Positions 25,153 to 33,832 of a stretch of 64,000 bases of DNA are shown piece after piece (within the stretch, counting starts at the first letter, position 1; every line of letters begins with the position of its first letter). Source of the DNA: Actinomyces gerencseriae DSM 6844 (GTDB lineage: Bacteria > Actinomycetota > Actinomycetes > Actinomycetales > Actinomycetaceae). The notes under the pieces are model-generated. The model did no database searches. It was given only the letters and a program-made list of their open reading frames with translations, and was not told where the DNA came from. Position numbers and translations under genes: made by a program. The stretch spans positions 172,141 to 236,140 of the forward strand of contig NZ_KE386873.1 of the NCBI RefSeq assembly GCF_000429265.1, read 5' to 3'.

Positions 25153-26471
25153 GCGGCCTCCCGGTGGGGGATGACGGCGTGCAGCCTCCATCCGTCAGGG
25201 GCGGGGCCGGCGCTCAGGGCACCGCCGGCTCCACGGACCGCGTCGGCCAGGTGGGCCAGTCCATGCCCGGACGGCGGGGCCCCGGGCGACGGCGTCCCGA
25301 CGGGCTCCACGGGCGATCGCATCATCGGCTCCACGGGCATCGCGCCGTCTGCGGCGAACCCGGCCTCCCGGACGCTCCGACCATCGTCGGACACCGTGAC
25401 GCCGGTCGAGCCCTCGGCGTGCTCCAGGGCGATGATGACGCGGGTGGCGCCCTCGGCGTGCCGCATGGCGTTGGTCAGGGCCTCGCGAACGACGGTGAAG
25501 ACGACGCCCCCGAGGGCGGCGTCCTCGGGACGTGGCCCGGTCTCCGCCAGGGCGACGGCCAGGCCGGTGCGGCGGGTCGTCTCCAGGACGCCGTCGAGAT
25601 CGTCCCATCCGCGGCGGGGCTCGGCGGCCGGCTTCTCGGCAAGAGCAGTCCCGCCGACAGGGCCGGCGGCGGGCTGAAGGGCGTCGACGGTGTGGCGCGT
25701 GTCGGCCAGGCCCTCGCGGGCGAGGGCGTTGATGGCGACGATGGCCTCGTCGAGCTCGGCGTCCCCGGCGGCGCCCGCCAGCCCCTCGGACAGGGCGATA
25801 ATGGCGGTGAGATCGTGCCCCACGGAATCGTGCAGCTCGGCGGCCACTCGGGCCTGGTGCCGGGCGGCATCGCGTTGCGCCATGAGCCGGTGCTCGGCGG
25901 CCTGGGCGGCGAACTGGGCGTCCCCGTGCTCCAGGGTCTCCCTGCGGGACCGGGAGCTCACCGCCGCGGTGACGACGACGGCGATCAAGAAGATCTCCGG
26001 CGTGATCCATTCGAAGAGATATGCGCGGTCGACCACGACCAGGGGAAGGGCCCAGCCGGCGAGAACCATGAGCGGGCCGATGATGCGCTGGACTGCTCCC
26101 GCAATGGTGAGCACGGAGTAGAGGGCCACCAGCGGAGGGAACACGACGGTCCCGGCCGCCGGCCCCGGTCCCCACAGGTCCACGCTCGCGGAGATCAGAC
26201 CCATGAGGACGACGGTCGCCAATGGCCAGCGCCGCCGGCAGAGCAGGGCCGGGACGATGAGCAGGCAGAGCACCAGCAGCGGCCGGATGTCAGCCCGGGG
26301 CTCGGTGGGCGGAACCTGATGACTCGCGACGAACATCTGGAAGGACTGGAACAGGCCCGCTATGACCGCGACAGACCACAGGCCGACGGCGGACGTGCGC
26401 CACCAGGCCGCGACGCGGTCCAAGGGGGTCCGCGGAACTCTCGTTGCCGTGGGCCGCGGGGCCGCGCTCAT
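25149..26471 (-). CDS. NarL-type sensor histidine kinase, orphaned
   Basis: A 440-residue membrane histidine kinase. Five or six hydrophobic segments (about 20-170) form a small membrane sensor like those of LiaS/DesK-type kinases. The HisKA_3 phospho-acceptor is in AAELHDSVGHDLTAII. The HATPase domain has REALTNAMRHAEG (N-box) and GHGLAHLADAV (G-box), with a Pro/Ser insertion between the D-box region and the G-box. The ATG at 26471 was chosen because the hydrophobic sensor begins soon after; the upstream frame is not protein-like. The partner regulator is truncated. Confidence 0.8.
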   Translation of the reverse strand: MSAAPRPTATRVPRTPLDRVAAWWRTSAVGLWSVAVIAGLFQSFQMFVASHQVPPTEPRADIRPLLVLCLLIVPALLCRRRWPLATVVLMGLISASVDLWGPGPAAGTVVFPPLVALYSVLTIAGAVQRIIGPLMVLAGWALPLVVVDRAYLFEWITPEIFLIAVVVTAAVSSRSRRETLEHGDAQFAAQAAEHRLMAQRDAARHQARVAAELHDSVGHDLTAIIALSEGLAGAAGDAELDEAIVAINALAREGLADTRHTVDALQPAAGPVGGTALAEKPAAEPRRGWDDLDGVLETTRRTGLAVALAETGPRPEDAALGGVVFTVVREALTNAMRHAEGATRVIIALEHAEGSTGVTVSDDGRSVREAGFAADGAMPVEPMMRSPVEPVGTPSPGAPPSGHGLAHLADAVRGAGGALSAGPAPDGWRLHAVIPHREAA

Positions 26472-26617
26472 GAGACCCGGGCGGCAGCACGCCGCAACGC
26501 CATCGTCCGCACCGGAGCCCGGGTGATGGCGAGCGCGGTGGATCTCATGAACGGGCGAGCCCGAGCCGCCCGCCGCAGCTCGGTCGTGGATGCGAGGTTG
26601 TTCGCTGCTGTGCTCAC
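26468..26617 (-). CDS. Small basic ORF coupled to histidine kinase
   Basis: A 49-residue frame from a GTG, beginning with STAANNLASTTELRRAARA and ending in a basic RAPVRTMALRRAAARVS. Its stop overlaps the kinase ATG (ATGA), which suggests a real translated upstream gene or the 3' stub of one. No ribosome-binding site or family is recognisable. It could equally be chance. The 305-bp region 26472-26776 holds nothing else I can support. Confidence 0.3.
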   Translation of the reverse strand: MSTAANNLASTTELRRAARARPFMRSTALAITRAPVRTMALRRAAARVS

Positions 26618-26776
26618 GGAGCCATGGGACCCCATCGCCGCGCCCGCGCGCACCGCCGGACCCGAGGCTGTCACCCGTGGGGTACTGCTGCGGGCCAACG
26701 GCCCGGCGAGTCGGAATGGCCCGCCGCACCCGCCCGTCCGCTCCGGTTGCCGTCCGCCTCTCAAGAGAAGGTGCGA

Positions 26777-28297
26777 TCAGGCGGACGAGTCCTCCGCCGA
26801 CAGTGGCCGCAGATCGAGACGCGCATCGGCGGCGCGCTGCAGCAACTCGTCATCGTGGGTGATGAGCAGGACCACCGCGCCCTGGCGGGCGCTGCTCCTG
26901 ATGGCGTGCGCGATCGAGTCCAGGTGACGCCGGTCCACGCCCGAGCTCGGCTCGTCGTAGATCACGATCCGCGCTCCGACCTGCCGGGTACCGGCGATGA
27001 CCAGCCGCTGCTGCTGGCCTCCCGATAGCGCCAGCGGGTGCTGCTCGGCGAATGGCAGAAGATCGAACTCGTCGAGCAGTCGGTCGACATCGCCGACGGC
27101 GGGCGCGGTTCTCGATGAACCCGCACGGGTCGCTGCGAGCATGATCTCGGCGCGGACACTGTCGGTGAAGAGCTGGCGCTCCGCATCCTGCATGACGATC
27201 GCACTCAGGCGGAGCCGCTGTCGCGGGGAGAGGGGGGTTCCGTCGAGCGTCATGGTGCCGCCGTGCGCCTGGAGGCCAGTGATCACGCGGGCGAGAGTGG
27301 TCTTGCCCGCCCCGTTGGGACCGCGCACTGCCGTGACGCCTCCGGCTGGGACATGCGCGGAGTCGATGGACAGCACCGTGCGCCCCTTGAGGGCGCACCG
27401 CACATCCACGAGTCGAAGGCCATCGGCCCCGGCCCGCTCAGGCACCCCGGGCGCTGCGGGTGACGACGCCGCTGCGTCGTCGTCACCGGACTCGGGCGCC
27501 GTGCTCACCGCTATGCTCGCTCCAGTCGCCTGGATGGACGGCAGAGCGAGCGGAGGAGGCGATCCGATGCTCCGGAGGCCATACCGTTCGATCGCGGACG
27601 GGCCGAGCTCGGAGAACTGTTGCGCGGTCCACGAGCGGAAGACTCGTCCGCGCTCGAGCAGGACGAGTCTGTCCGCGATATCGATGAGGTAGTGCAGCCG
27701 GTGCTCGCTGATGACGATGGTGATGCCGCGTTCGTGCAACTCGGCAACCATGGAGGCCAGGATCGCCACGGCATCGGCGGACAGGTTCGAACTGGGCTCG
27801 TCGAGCAGCAGAATTCCCGGATCATGCCCGAGCGCGGCGGCGATGGCGACGCGCTGCTGCTGGCCGCCGGAGAGCTGCAGCAGGGGACGCTCCATAATCC
27901 CGTTCAGCATGAACCGACGCATGAGCGTCTCGACGCGCGCCTGAATATCCGCGGGCTCAGTACCGAAGTTCTCCAGGGCGAAGGACAACTCATCGATGAC
28001 CGTCGAGGTGAAGAACTGACGCCGCGGGTGCTGCAGCACCGTGCCGGTACGTCTCCCTATCTCCTCGAGAGCGCTCTCTCGCACGTCGAGGCCGGCAACC
28101 GAGATCCGACCGGACAGAGCCCCTTCATGAAAATGCGGGATGAGCCCGTTCATCATCCTCAAGAGAGTGGATTTCCCCGACCCGCTCGCACCGCACAGCA
28201 CGACCAGCTCGCCCGACTCGATCGCGAGATCGATGTCGCTCAGAGTCGACACCTCCGACGTCGCGTACTGCCAGGTCGCATCAGTAACCGCAATCAT
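26777..28297 (-). CDS. Fused ECF-transporter ATPase (EcfA-EcfA)
   Basis: A 506-residue protein with two complete ABC ATPase domains. Domain 1 has Walker A GASGSGKST at 36-44, signature LSGGQQQR, Walker B ILLLDEPSSNLS and EHRLHYL. A Pro/Ser/Asp-rich linker covers about 240-285. Domain 2 has Walker A GPNGAGKTT, a second LSGGQQQR and IVIYDEPSSG. Double-headed ATPases of this kind energise energy-coupling-factor importers. The order S-T-A with overlapping stops and starts (ATGA) shows one operon. The start at 28297 is fixed by the overlap with ecfT. Confidence 0.87.
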   Translation of the reverse strand: MIAVTDATWQYATSEVSTLSDIDLAIESGELVVLCGASGSGKSTLLRMMNGLIPHFHEGALSGRISVAGLDVRESALEEIGRRTGTVLQHPRRQFFTSTVIDELSFALENFGTEPADIQARVETLMRRFMLNGIMERPLLQLSGGQQQRVAIAAALGHDPGILLLDEPSSNLSADAVAILASMVAELHERGITIVISEHRLHYLIDIADRLVLLERGRVFRSWTAQQFSELGPSAIERYGLRSIGSPPPLALPSIQATGASIAVSTAPESGDDDAAASSPAAPGVPERAGADGLRLVDVRCALKGRTVLSIDSAHVPAGGVTAVRGPNGAGKTTLARVITGLQAHGGTMTLDGTPLSPRQRLRLSAIVMQDAERQLFTDSVRAEIMLAATRAGSSRTAPAVGDVDRLLDEFDLLPFAEQHPLALSGGQQQRLVIAGTRQVGARIVIYDEPSSGVDRRHLDSIAHAIRSSARQGAVVLLITHDDELLQRAADARLDLRPLSAEDSSA

Positions 28298-29094
28298 AGG
28301 AAACCTCTCATGACCCAGCAGGCCGCGGCGAGGACACCGGTGATCGCGCCCCAGAGCAGATCGGGCCGCCCCAGCCGGGGAGGCACGCGACTGGTCGGCC
28401 GTTGATACGAGCCGAGCCCTCTCAATAAGGCTGCGGCAGTCAGATCGTCCCCCACTCGCAGTGTCGAGGCGATCACCGGGACGGTGAACCGGCCAATACT
28501 CAGGACGGGATGTCCCAGTAGGGACCGCCAGCCGGCGAGCCCCTGCAATCGCATCGAATCGACCACCGCGGACGCCTCCGCCAGGACGATGGGCATGAAC
28601 CGCAGCACGACGGCGATCGGCACCGTCAGCGCTCGTGGAACACGAGCCGCCCGCAGCGCGGCGGTCACGGTCCCGGGAGTCCCGGTGCGGAAGAAGTGCA
28701 GGGCCACACCGTAGATGGCCACGAATCGCAGGACGAATGCGGCAGCGACTCCGACGATCACGGAGAAGGTGGACATCACCAGGAGCGGCAGGCCATGCGC
28801 GAGGAAACCGAGCATCACCGCGACGACGGCCAGTACGCCGGCATGCCGCCAGGCGCGGTCGGCGACGGCCAGGAGGAGACCGAGCCCCGCGCCCGCGGGG
28901 ACGAAGACATCCCCTCCCGGCGCCATCACCGCGAGGCTGGTGACGATGATGAGGACAACGCTTGTTCGCGGATCGGTGTGTCGCCACCAGGACCGCGCAG
29001 GGCCCCGCCTCGACGCCTCAGACGCCTCAGACGCCTCAGACGCCTCGGCGGCATGAGGCACGACCGCATCCGTCGGAGCCGGCCGTACGGTCAC
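28294..29094 (-). CDS. ECF-transporter transmembrane component T (CbiQ-like)
   Basis: A 266-residue EcfT/CbiQ protein with about five helices. The two cytoplasmic coupling helices carry the A-x-x-x-R-G-type signatures SMRLQGLAG and AALLRGLGS, which contact the ATPases. The N-terminal tail contains EASEASEASEAS, encoded by four perfect 9-bp repeats. The GTG start overlaps the stop of the S-component gene. Confidence 0.84.
   Translation of the reverse strand: MTVRPAPTDAVVPHAAEASEASEASEASRRGPARSWWRHTDPRTSVVLIIVTSLAVMAPGGDVFVPAGAGLGLLLAVADRAWRHAGVLAVVAVMLGFLAHGLPLLVMSTFSVIVGVAAAFVLRFVAIYGVALHFFRTGTPGTVTAALRAARVPRALTVPIAVVLRFMPIVLAEASAVVDSMRLQGLAGWRSLLGHPVLSIGRFTVPVIASTLRVGDDLTAAALLRGLGSYQRPTSRVPPRLGRPDLLWGAITGVLAAACWVMRGFL
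29012..29047. repeat. Four tandem 9-bp repeats in ecfT
   Basis: GACGCCTCA is repeated four times (last copy GACGCCTCG), encoding Ser-Ala-Glu repeats in the cytoplasmic tail. Copy number could change without breaking the frame. Confidence 0.8.
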
Positions 29095-29720
29095 GCCAAC
29101 CCTGCGCGGGTGAAGTTCTTGCGCAGCAGCCCCAGGGCGATGACCCCGCCGATGAAGCCGAGGACCACCACCGCGATATCGAACCCGATGAGGACCGCGG
29201 GCGTCAGAAAGGCATCCAACCCAGCGGAGTAGTCCGCCCCCATCCGCGTCATGGACGGAGAGCTGAAGAACGACTCACGATCGTAGAACAACGGAAGAAG
29301 CGGGGCTGTATTCCACACGGAGAAGATGGTGTAGGAGATGACTCCCGCCCAGCGCGAACGATAGCCGGTCGCCGCCAGCACCAATTCTATAATTATGGAC
29401 AGGACGATCGTAATAGCGATCGACAGCGGGGGGAATCCGACGATCAGAAGAACGATTCCGAGCACGATCGCGAACAGCCCCACCATTCCCGCATGCCTCA
29501 CCCGCGAGAGGAACAGCATGAAGGGAATCGCCCCGATCACAACGCTCAGTCCGAGCGTCGCCAGCATCATGACCGGGGTGAGGAAGCCGAATATGGTCAC
29601 CGCGAAGTAGAGCACGATGTAGATAGCGAGGAAGATTCCGATCGTCATGAGATCACGACCACTCATCGCGAGCGTGAATCGATTCCCCTTCGGAGTCCCA
29701 CCAGAAACGTCATTCGACAT
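29091..29720 (-). CDS. ECF-transporter substrate-binding component S (Trep_Strep-like)
   Basis: A 209-residue membrane protein with about six helices beginning GRDLMTIGIFLAIYIVLYF, the pattern of the MptD/Trep_Strep S-component family. It would bind the imported micronutrient; the substrate is not readable. Its codon use is visibly more AT-rich (for example around 29380-29450) than most genes here, hinting at transfer. The ATG at 29720 has AAAGGA 6 nt upstream. Confidence 0.75.
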   Translation of the reverse strand: MSNDVSGGTPKGNRFTLAMSGRDLMTIGIFLAIYIVLYFAVTIFGFLTPVMMLATLGLSVVIGAIPFMLFLSRVRHAGMVGLFAIVLGIVLLIVGFPPLSIAITIVLSIIIELVLAATGYRSRWAGVISYTIFSVWNTAPLLPLFYDRESFFSSPSMTRMGADYSAGLDAFLTPAVLIGFDIAVVVLGFIGGVIALGLLRKNFTRAGLA

Positions 29721-30179
29721 CTTCAGTCCTTTCATTGCGAGTTGCGCACAGGCCGTGAGCATCAATTCCGACGAGGCTCGCCGGCACTCACCGGCCCGCT
29801 GGCACCACCAGGTGCAGCGCGCGACGCCCGCGCAGACTATCACACCGTTCACATGGCGTCATGGGGGGGGTATCGTCAAAGCCGGAGAGACGATCGCTCG
29901 ATGGCGGGACGTTACCCAACGTTTATAGGCACCGACGGGTATCGTGACGCGAGCCGTCGGAGCCACCGGACATGTCTCGCCGGCCGCCCCCCGCAACGGC
30001 CCGGAACCACGTCGCGCCGCACAGCGCCACGCCCATGGCACGCCGATGTCATCGCCGGCGCCCGCCGACGCAGCGCCCGGACCCCGGCGATGACATCCAA
30101 CACGACCCGCATTGGTATCATGCGCGCCATCACGGCTCACGCGATCACCAGGGAGGCGACGATCACGAGCACCATCGAC
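29721..30179. promoter_or_regulatory. ECF/TetR divergent control region with G8 tract
   Basis: A 459-bp non-coding region. A run of eight G (29863-29870) lies between the two promoters. The inverted repeat ACGTTACCCAACGT (29909-29922) is followed by TATAGG (29924-29929), a -10 candidate for the plus-strand TetR gene. A wider repeat ATCGTC/GACGAT spans 29872-29894. These are candidate operator sites for the TetR at 30180. Confidence 0.5.
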
Positions 30180-30851
30180 ATGTCATACCACCTCGGCCTG
30201 ACGCCGAGGGCCATTATCGACGCCGCCGTCGAGGCCTCCCGGGGGGACGGCCTCGAATCATGGTCCCTTCGCGATCTCGCAGGACGACTCCATGTCACAC
30301 CGCCGACGCTCTACCACCATGTCGGCGGACAGGAGCTCCTGAGGCAGCACGTGGTCGGGCGGGTCCTCACGATGATCGACTTCCCGACCGAGAGCGGCCC
30401 CTGGCGGGAGTGGTTCCGTTCGGCGCTGTTCCCGGCACGGCCCGTTCTGGCGATGTACCCGGGAACGGCGAAATGGCTGCTGCTGCACGGACCGATATTC
30501 ACGAGCATGGTTCCCGTCGTCGATGCCGGTATCGCATCCCTGCAGCAGAGCGGATTCGGGGAGATCACCGCATACGCATACGCGACCCTCTTCAATACGG
30601 CCCTCATGACGATCGCCTCGGCGGACGACAAACTCCGTCATGAGGAGGCCGGTATCCGCGACCACGCAACGCTCATGAGCAAACTCAACGATCTCGCCGA
30701 CACGAGTCCGGGGATGTCGCTTCTCGTTCACGATATGGCGGCCCAGTTCATGGGCTCCGCCGACTCGTCCGCGGCGGCGCGCGACCGCTACTACCGTTTT
30801 GTTGTCGAACGCCTCATGGACGGCCTTGAGGAAGCACTGAGGAATTCCTGA
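30180..30851 (+). CDS. TetR-family regulator, paralogue of the one at 33833
   Basis: A 223-residue regulator from the ATG at 30180. The helix-turn-helix is LRDLAGRLHVTPPTLYHHVGGQELL. Over its whole length it resembles the product of 33833 (shared TPxxLYHHVGG-like, VVDAGIASLQQ, RDHATL, RDRYYR, LMDGLE blocks), so the two are paralogues. No good ribosome-binding site precedes this ATG; in-frame ATGs at 30120 and 30090 are alternatives, so the start is uncertain. It is divergent from the ECF operon, which it probably controls. Confidence 0.8.
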   Translation: MSYHLGLTPRAIIDAAVEASRGDGLESWSLRDLAGRLHVTPPTLYHHVGGQELLRQHVVGRVLTMIDFPTESGPWREWFRSALFPARPVLAMYPGTAKWLLLHGPIFTSMVPVVDAGIASLQQSGFGEITAYAYATLFNTALMTIASADDKLRHEEAGIRDHATLMSKLNDLADTSPGMSLLVHDMAAQFMGSADSSAAARDRYYRFVVERLMDGLEEALRNS

Positions 30852-31179
30852 AGCGCGCCTCGCGCATGAGTCCTCCCATCTGCGCCCGCCCGCCGGGGAG
30901 CCGCATTCGCATCACGAGCCTGTCCATAGGGGCGCCTGGTGCGTTCCGGCGGGATCACCGGGATTACCGGGACTACGTAGTGCCGCTCAAGGCGGCACGG
31001 GGACCCGACTCACCGCCCCGACGGCCCACGAGTCCGCGCCGCCGTCCCGACGGGCCCGGCGTGAGCCGGGCCCGTCGGGACGAGAATCGGGCCGGAGAAC
31101 CCGGGAGCTCCCACGCCTCCACACGCCGCGCCGTCCGCTCGGGCCGTTCGACGACTGGCGTCTGTAGCATGGAGCGCAC
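30852..31179. other. Spacer with very strong hairpin and TAGCAT box
   Basis: A 328-bp spacer without a gene. It carries a perfect 18-bp-stem hairpin (31043-31082) and a TAGCAT -10 box (31165-31170) 9 nt before the next GTG. Confidence 0.55.
31043..31082. terminator. Perfect 18-bp hairpin with GTGA loop
   Basis: Arms 31043-31060 and 31065-31082 (CGTCCCGACGGGCCCGGC and its exact complement) enclose GTGA, a GNRA-type tetraloop. No U-tract follows. It probably terminates tetR transcription, or forms a stable RNA element. Confidence 0.6.
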
Positions 31180-32811
31180 GTGTTCCGCGCTATTGGTGAG
31201 GGGGTCGCGGCAATGCTCCGTCGTATGTCCGCGACATTGCGCGCCCTCCCCCGCCACCTGCCCGAGGCCACGCTGTCCGCGCTATTTGCCCTGCTGTTCC
31301 TCGCCTGGAGCTGGCTCACTCTGGCCGGCTGCACCTCCATTCTCGACGCCCACGCACGCCCTCCCATTCTCCGACCGCGCTCCTATCCGGGTCAGATCGC
31401 GGAGGCCCTCTCACTGGTCACCCATCCCGTCGTCATTGTCATCGCCATCGCCGTCGTCGCCATCTTCTCCTTCAGGCGCCGCATGCGCCGCCTCTCCCTG
31501 GCGCTGGCGATCGCCGCCGCGGGCATCCCCCTGCAGGTGGGCCTCGCCCTGGCCACCCACAGGCCGCGGCCGCACACGGCCTTCGCGGACTCGATCTCGC
31601 ACATCGGGAGCGCCTACCCGGCCAGCCACGTCACCGCCATGACCCTGGGCGCCTGGGTGCTGGTCACCCTGACCCGCGCGCACCGGCGCGGCACCTCCTC
31701 GGTCGCCCAGTGGACCACCATCGGCTCCGGCGCGGTCGTGCTGACCGCCGCGTGCCAGTGGATCATGGGCCTGGCGCATCTGTCCGACATCGTGGGCGGA
31801 CTGCTGCTCGGCATCGCCGTGGCGAACCTGGCCCTCAGCGCGGGCGGGGTCGACTCGATCCTGTCCGCCTGGGCGCGGCTGGAGCTGCTCCGCCAGAGCG
31901 AGGGCAAGCGCGCGGCCATCATCCTCAACCCCACCAAGTTCGACGACCTGTCCCTCCTGCGGCGGCGAGTCGAGGCCGAGGCGCGTACCGCGGGGTGGCG
32001 CCCGACGCTCTGGCTGGAGACCACTATCGACGATCCCGGTCATGAGCCGACGCGACGCGCGCTGGGGCTCGGGGTCGACCTCGTCCTGGTCGCCGGCGGC
32101 GACGGAACGGTGCGGGCGGTCTCGGCCGAGCTTGCGGGCACCGGCACGCCCATGGCGCTCCTGCCGTCGGGCACCGGCAACCTGCTCGCCCGCAACCTCG
32201 GCGTGCCCCTGGACACCGACGCCGCCCTGCAGCTGGCCCTGCACGGTCGTCCCAGGGCGATCGACGTCGTGCGCTGCGAGACCGGCGGCCCGGACGGCGA
32301 CGGCGTGCTCACCCAGCGCTTCGTCGTCATGGCGGGAATCGGCCTGGATGCGCAGATCATGGAGAACACGAGCGACGACCTCAAGAAGGTCATCCGCTCG
32401 GGCGCCTACGCGCTGGCGGCGGTGCAGAACGCCGCGCCGAACCCATTCACGGCCACCGTCACGCTCGACGACGACGAGCCGACCGAGCAGCAGGCGGTGA
32501 TGGCGCTCCTGGGCAACGTCGGCACGATCACGGCCGGAGTGCCCCTCTTCCCCCAGGCCTCGCCGTCGGACGGGAAGGTGGACCTCATGCTCGCCAATCC
32601 CGACCGTGTCGTGGACTGGGCGCGGCTGGGCGCGCAGATCCTCACCGGCCGGGACCAGGAGGGCTTCACCACGACGTCGGCCTCCCGCGTGCGGATCGCG
32701 ACCGACAGGCCGGTCCCCTTCGAGCTCGACGGCGACACCGTCGGGACGACCCGCTCGCTGACCGTCGAGATCGAGCCGGGGGCGCTGCTCGTCGTCGCGC
32801 CGAGGCACTGA
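31180..32811 (+). CDS. PAP2 phosphatase-diacylglycerol kinase fusion
   Basis: A 543-residue bifunctional lipid enzyme. The N-terminal PAP2 domain (about 35-225, five or six helices) has THRPRPH, YPASHVTAM and a terminal GLAHLSDIVGG. The C-terminal DAGK-catalytic domain (about 240-540) has GGDGTVRAV and LPSGTGNLLARNLG. The combination could dephosphorylate one lipid phosphate and phosphorylate a diacylglycerol-like lipid at the membrane. The GTG start lies 9 nt after a TAGCAT box; an ATG at codon 12 is an alternative start. Confidence 0.86.
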   Translation: MFRAIGEGVAAMLRRMSATLRALPRHLPEATLSALFALLFLAWSWLTLAGCTSILDAHARPPILRPRSYPGQIAEALSLVTHPVVIVIAIAVVAIFSFRRRMRRLSLALAIAAAGIPLQVGLALATHRPRPHTAFADSISHIGSAYPASHVTAMTLGAWVLVTLTRAHRRGTSSVAQWTTIGSGAVVLTAACQWIMGLAHLSDIVGGLLLGIAVANLALSAGGVDSILSAWARLELLRQSEGKRAAIILNPTKFDDLSLLRRRVEAEARTAGWRPTLWLETTIDDPGHEPTRRALGLGVDLVLVAGGDGTVRAVSAELAGTGTPMALLPSGTGNLLARNLGVPLDTDAALQLALHGRPRAIDVVRCETGGPDGDGVLTQRFVVMAGIGLDAQIMENTSDDLKKVIRSGAYALAAVQNAAPNPFTATVTLDDDEPTEQQAVMALLGNVGTITAGVPLFPQASPSDGKVDLMLANPDRVVDWARLGAQILTGRDQEGFTTTSASRVRIATDRPVPFELDGDTVGTTRSLTVEIEPGALLVVAPRH

Positions 32812-32825
32812 AGGAACCCGCGTTC

Positions 32826-33305
32826 TCACGCCTCATCGGGAGGGCCGGCCGGCTCGGCCCGCTCGGTCAGCTCCGCCGGCTCAGTCAGCTCGGCCAGGAG
32901 CGCGTCCAGGGCCGACCTCCCGGCGGGGGACAGACCCGCGCGGAGCTCGTCGTCGAGGCGCCGCGCGGCATCAACGCCGAGGGCGAGAAGCCTGCGCCCC
33001 TCGGGGGTGATCTCGATCGCCCGGGCCCTGCGGTCGGTTCGGCTGAGCGTCCTGCGAACGGCCCCGAGCCGGACGAGCTGATCCACCAGCGAGACGACCA
33101 GGCTCGGCGCCACGCGCAGCTGGTCGGCGACGTCTCGTTGGGAGCTCGCCAGCCCGGCATCGACGACGGCGAGCAGACCCACCTGCTTGTGGGTCAGCCC
33201 GGTTCCGTCGATCCGCTCGGAGAACGCCCTCGTCACCCGGGCTCCGAGCACTCCCAGCCGGAAGCATGCCGCCGACAGGATCGCAGCGCCGCCTTCTTCT
33301 CCCAT
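32826..33305 (-). CDS. MarR-family regulator
   Basis: A 159-residue winged-helix regulator. The recognition region is SSQRDVADQLRVAPSLVVSLVDQL, and the wing SRTDRRARAIEITPEGR is the classic MarR DR-x-x-x signature. The ATG at 33305 lies 7 nt after TATCAT on the minus strand, inside a palindrome shared with the divergent gene. The tail has repeated Glu-Pro-Ala blocks. It probably represses itself and the small membrane protein at 33361. Confidence 0.85.
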   Translation of the reverse strand: MGEEGGAAILSAACFRLGVLGARVTRAFSERIDGTGLTHKQVGLLAVVDAGLASSQRDVADQLRVAPSLVVSLVDQLVRLGAVRRTLSRTDRRARAIEITPEGRRLLALGVDAARRLDDELRAGLSPAGRSALDALLAELTEPAELTERAEPAGPPDEA

Positions 33306-33310
33306 GACCT

Positions 33311-33334
33311 GAATGATACAGTATAGAATCATTC
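33311..33334. promoter_or_regulatory. MarR operator/divergent promoter
   Basis: Perfect arms GAATGAT and ATCATTC with a 10-bp AT-rich centre (ACAGTATAGA). The palindrome contains the minus-strand -10 TATCAT and a plus-strand TATAGA, so binding would silence both genes. Confidence 0.65.
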
Positions 33335-33360
33335 AGTTTTGAACGATCCATGGAGGTGCG

Positions 33361-33714
33361 ATGTCGATGCCGTGGCCACTGGTCCTGCTGAACACGATCA
33401 TGGGGGTGGGCTCCGCCGCTGCGGCCGGAGCGGCCGTGGCACGACCGCGGCTGCTCGCCCCGCATGACGGAACGGACCGCGACGACCGCTTCTACCCGTC
33501 CATGTACGCGGCGCGGAGCATCCCGCTCGGGCTGATGGTCACCGCCGTCGTCTGGCTCGAGCCCGACCCCCTGACGCCACTCGTTCTGATCGTGGCGGCG
33601 CTCGCCCAGCTCGCGGACACGGCCATCGGCCTGTCGCACCGGCTCACGGGCATGGCGGTCGGGGCGGCGATCGCCGCCGCGTGCCATATCGCCGGCGCTC
33701 TCGTCCTGCTCTGA
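33361..33714 (+). CDS. Small four-helix membrane protein (DUF4267-like)
   Basis: A 117-residue protein with about four hydrophobic helices. The YAARSIPLGLMV stretch after a conserved-looking charged loop (DRDDRFYPSM) recalls DUF4267-type proteins of unknown function. GGAGG lies 4 nt before the ATG. It is divergent from MarR across a shared palindrome, so it is presumably the regulated target. Confidence 0.6.
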   Translation: MSMPWPLVLLNTIMGVGSAAAAGAAVARPRLLAPHDGTDRDDRFYPSMYAARSIPLGLMVTAVVWLEPDPLTPLVLIVAALAQLADTAIGLSHRLTGMAVGAAIAAACHIAGALVLL

Positions 33715-33832
33715 CGGAGCCGCGCGCCTCCCGCCCGGCACGCTCGCCGACGACGGTAGTAGCCTGACCGCGCGGGAACGATGCTCGAAGCGGCATCGCG
33801 GTGCACCACGACGAGGAGGACGGGGAGCGAGG

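Noticed and set aside
28962-30179. Upstream extension of the TetR at 30180 (frame open from 28962)
   Set aside because: The extension is antisense to the ECF T and S genes and Arg/His/Glu-rich; only the region after about 30090 could belong to the regulator.
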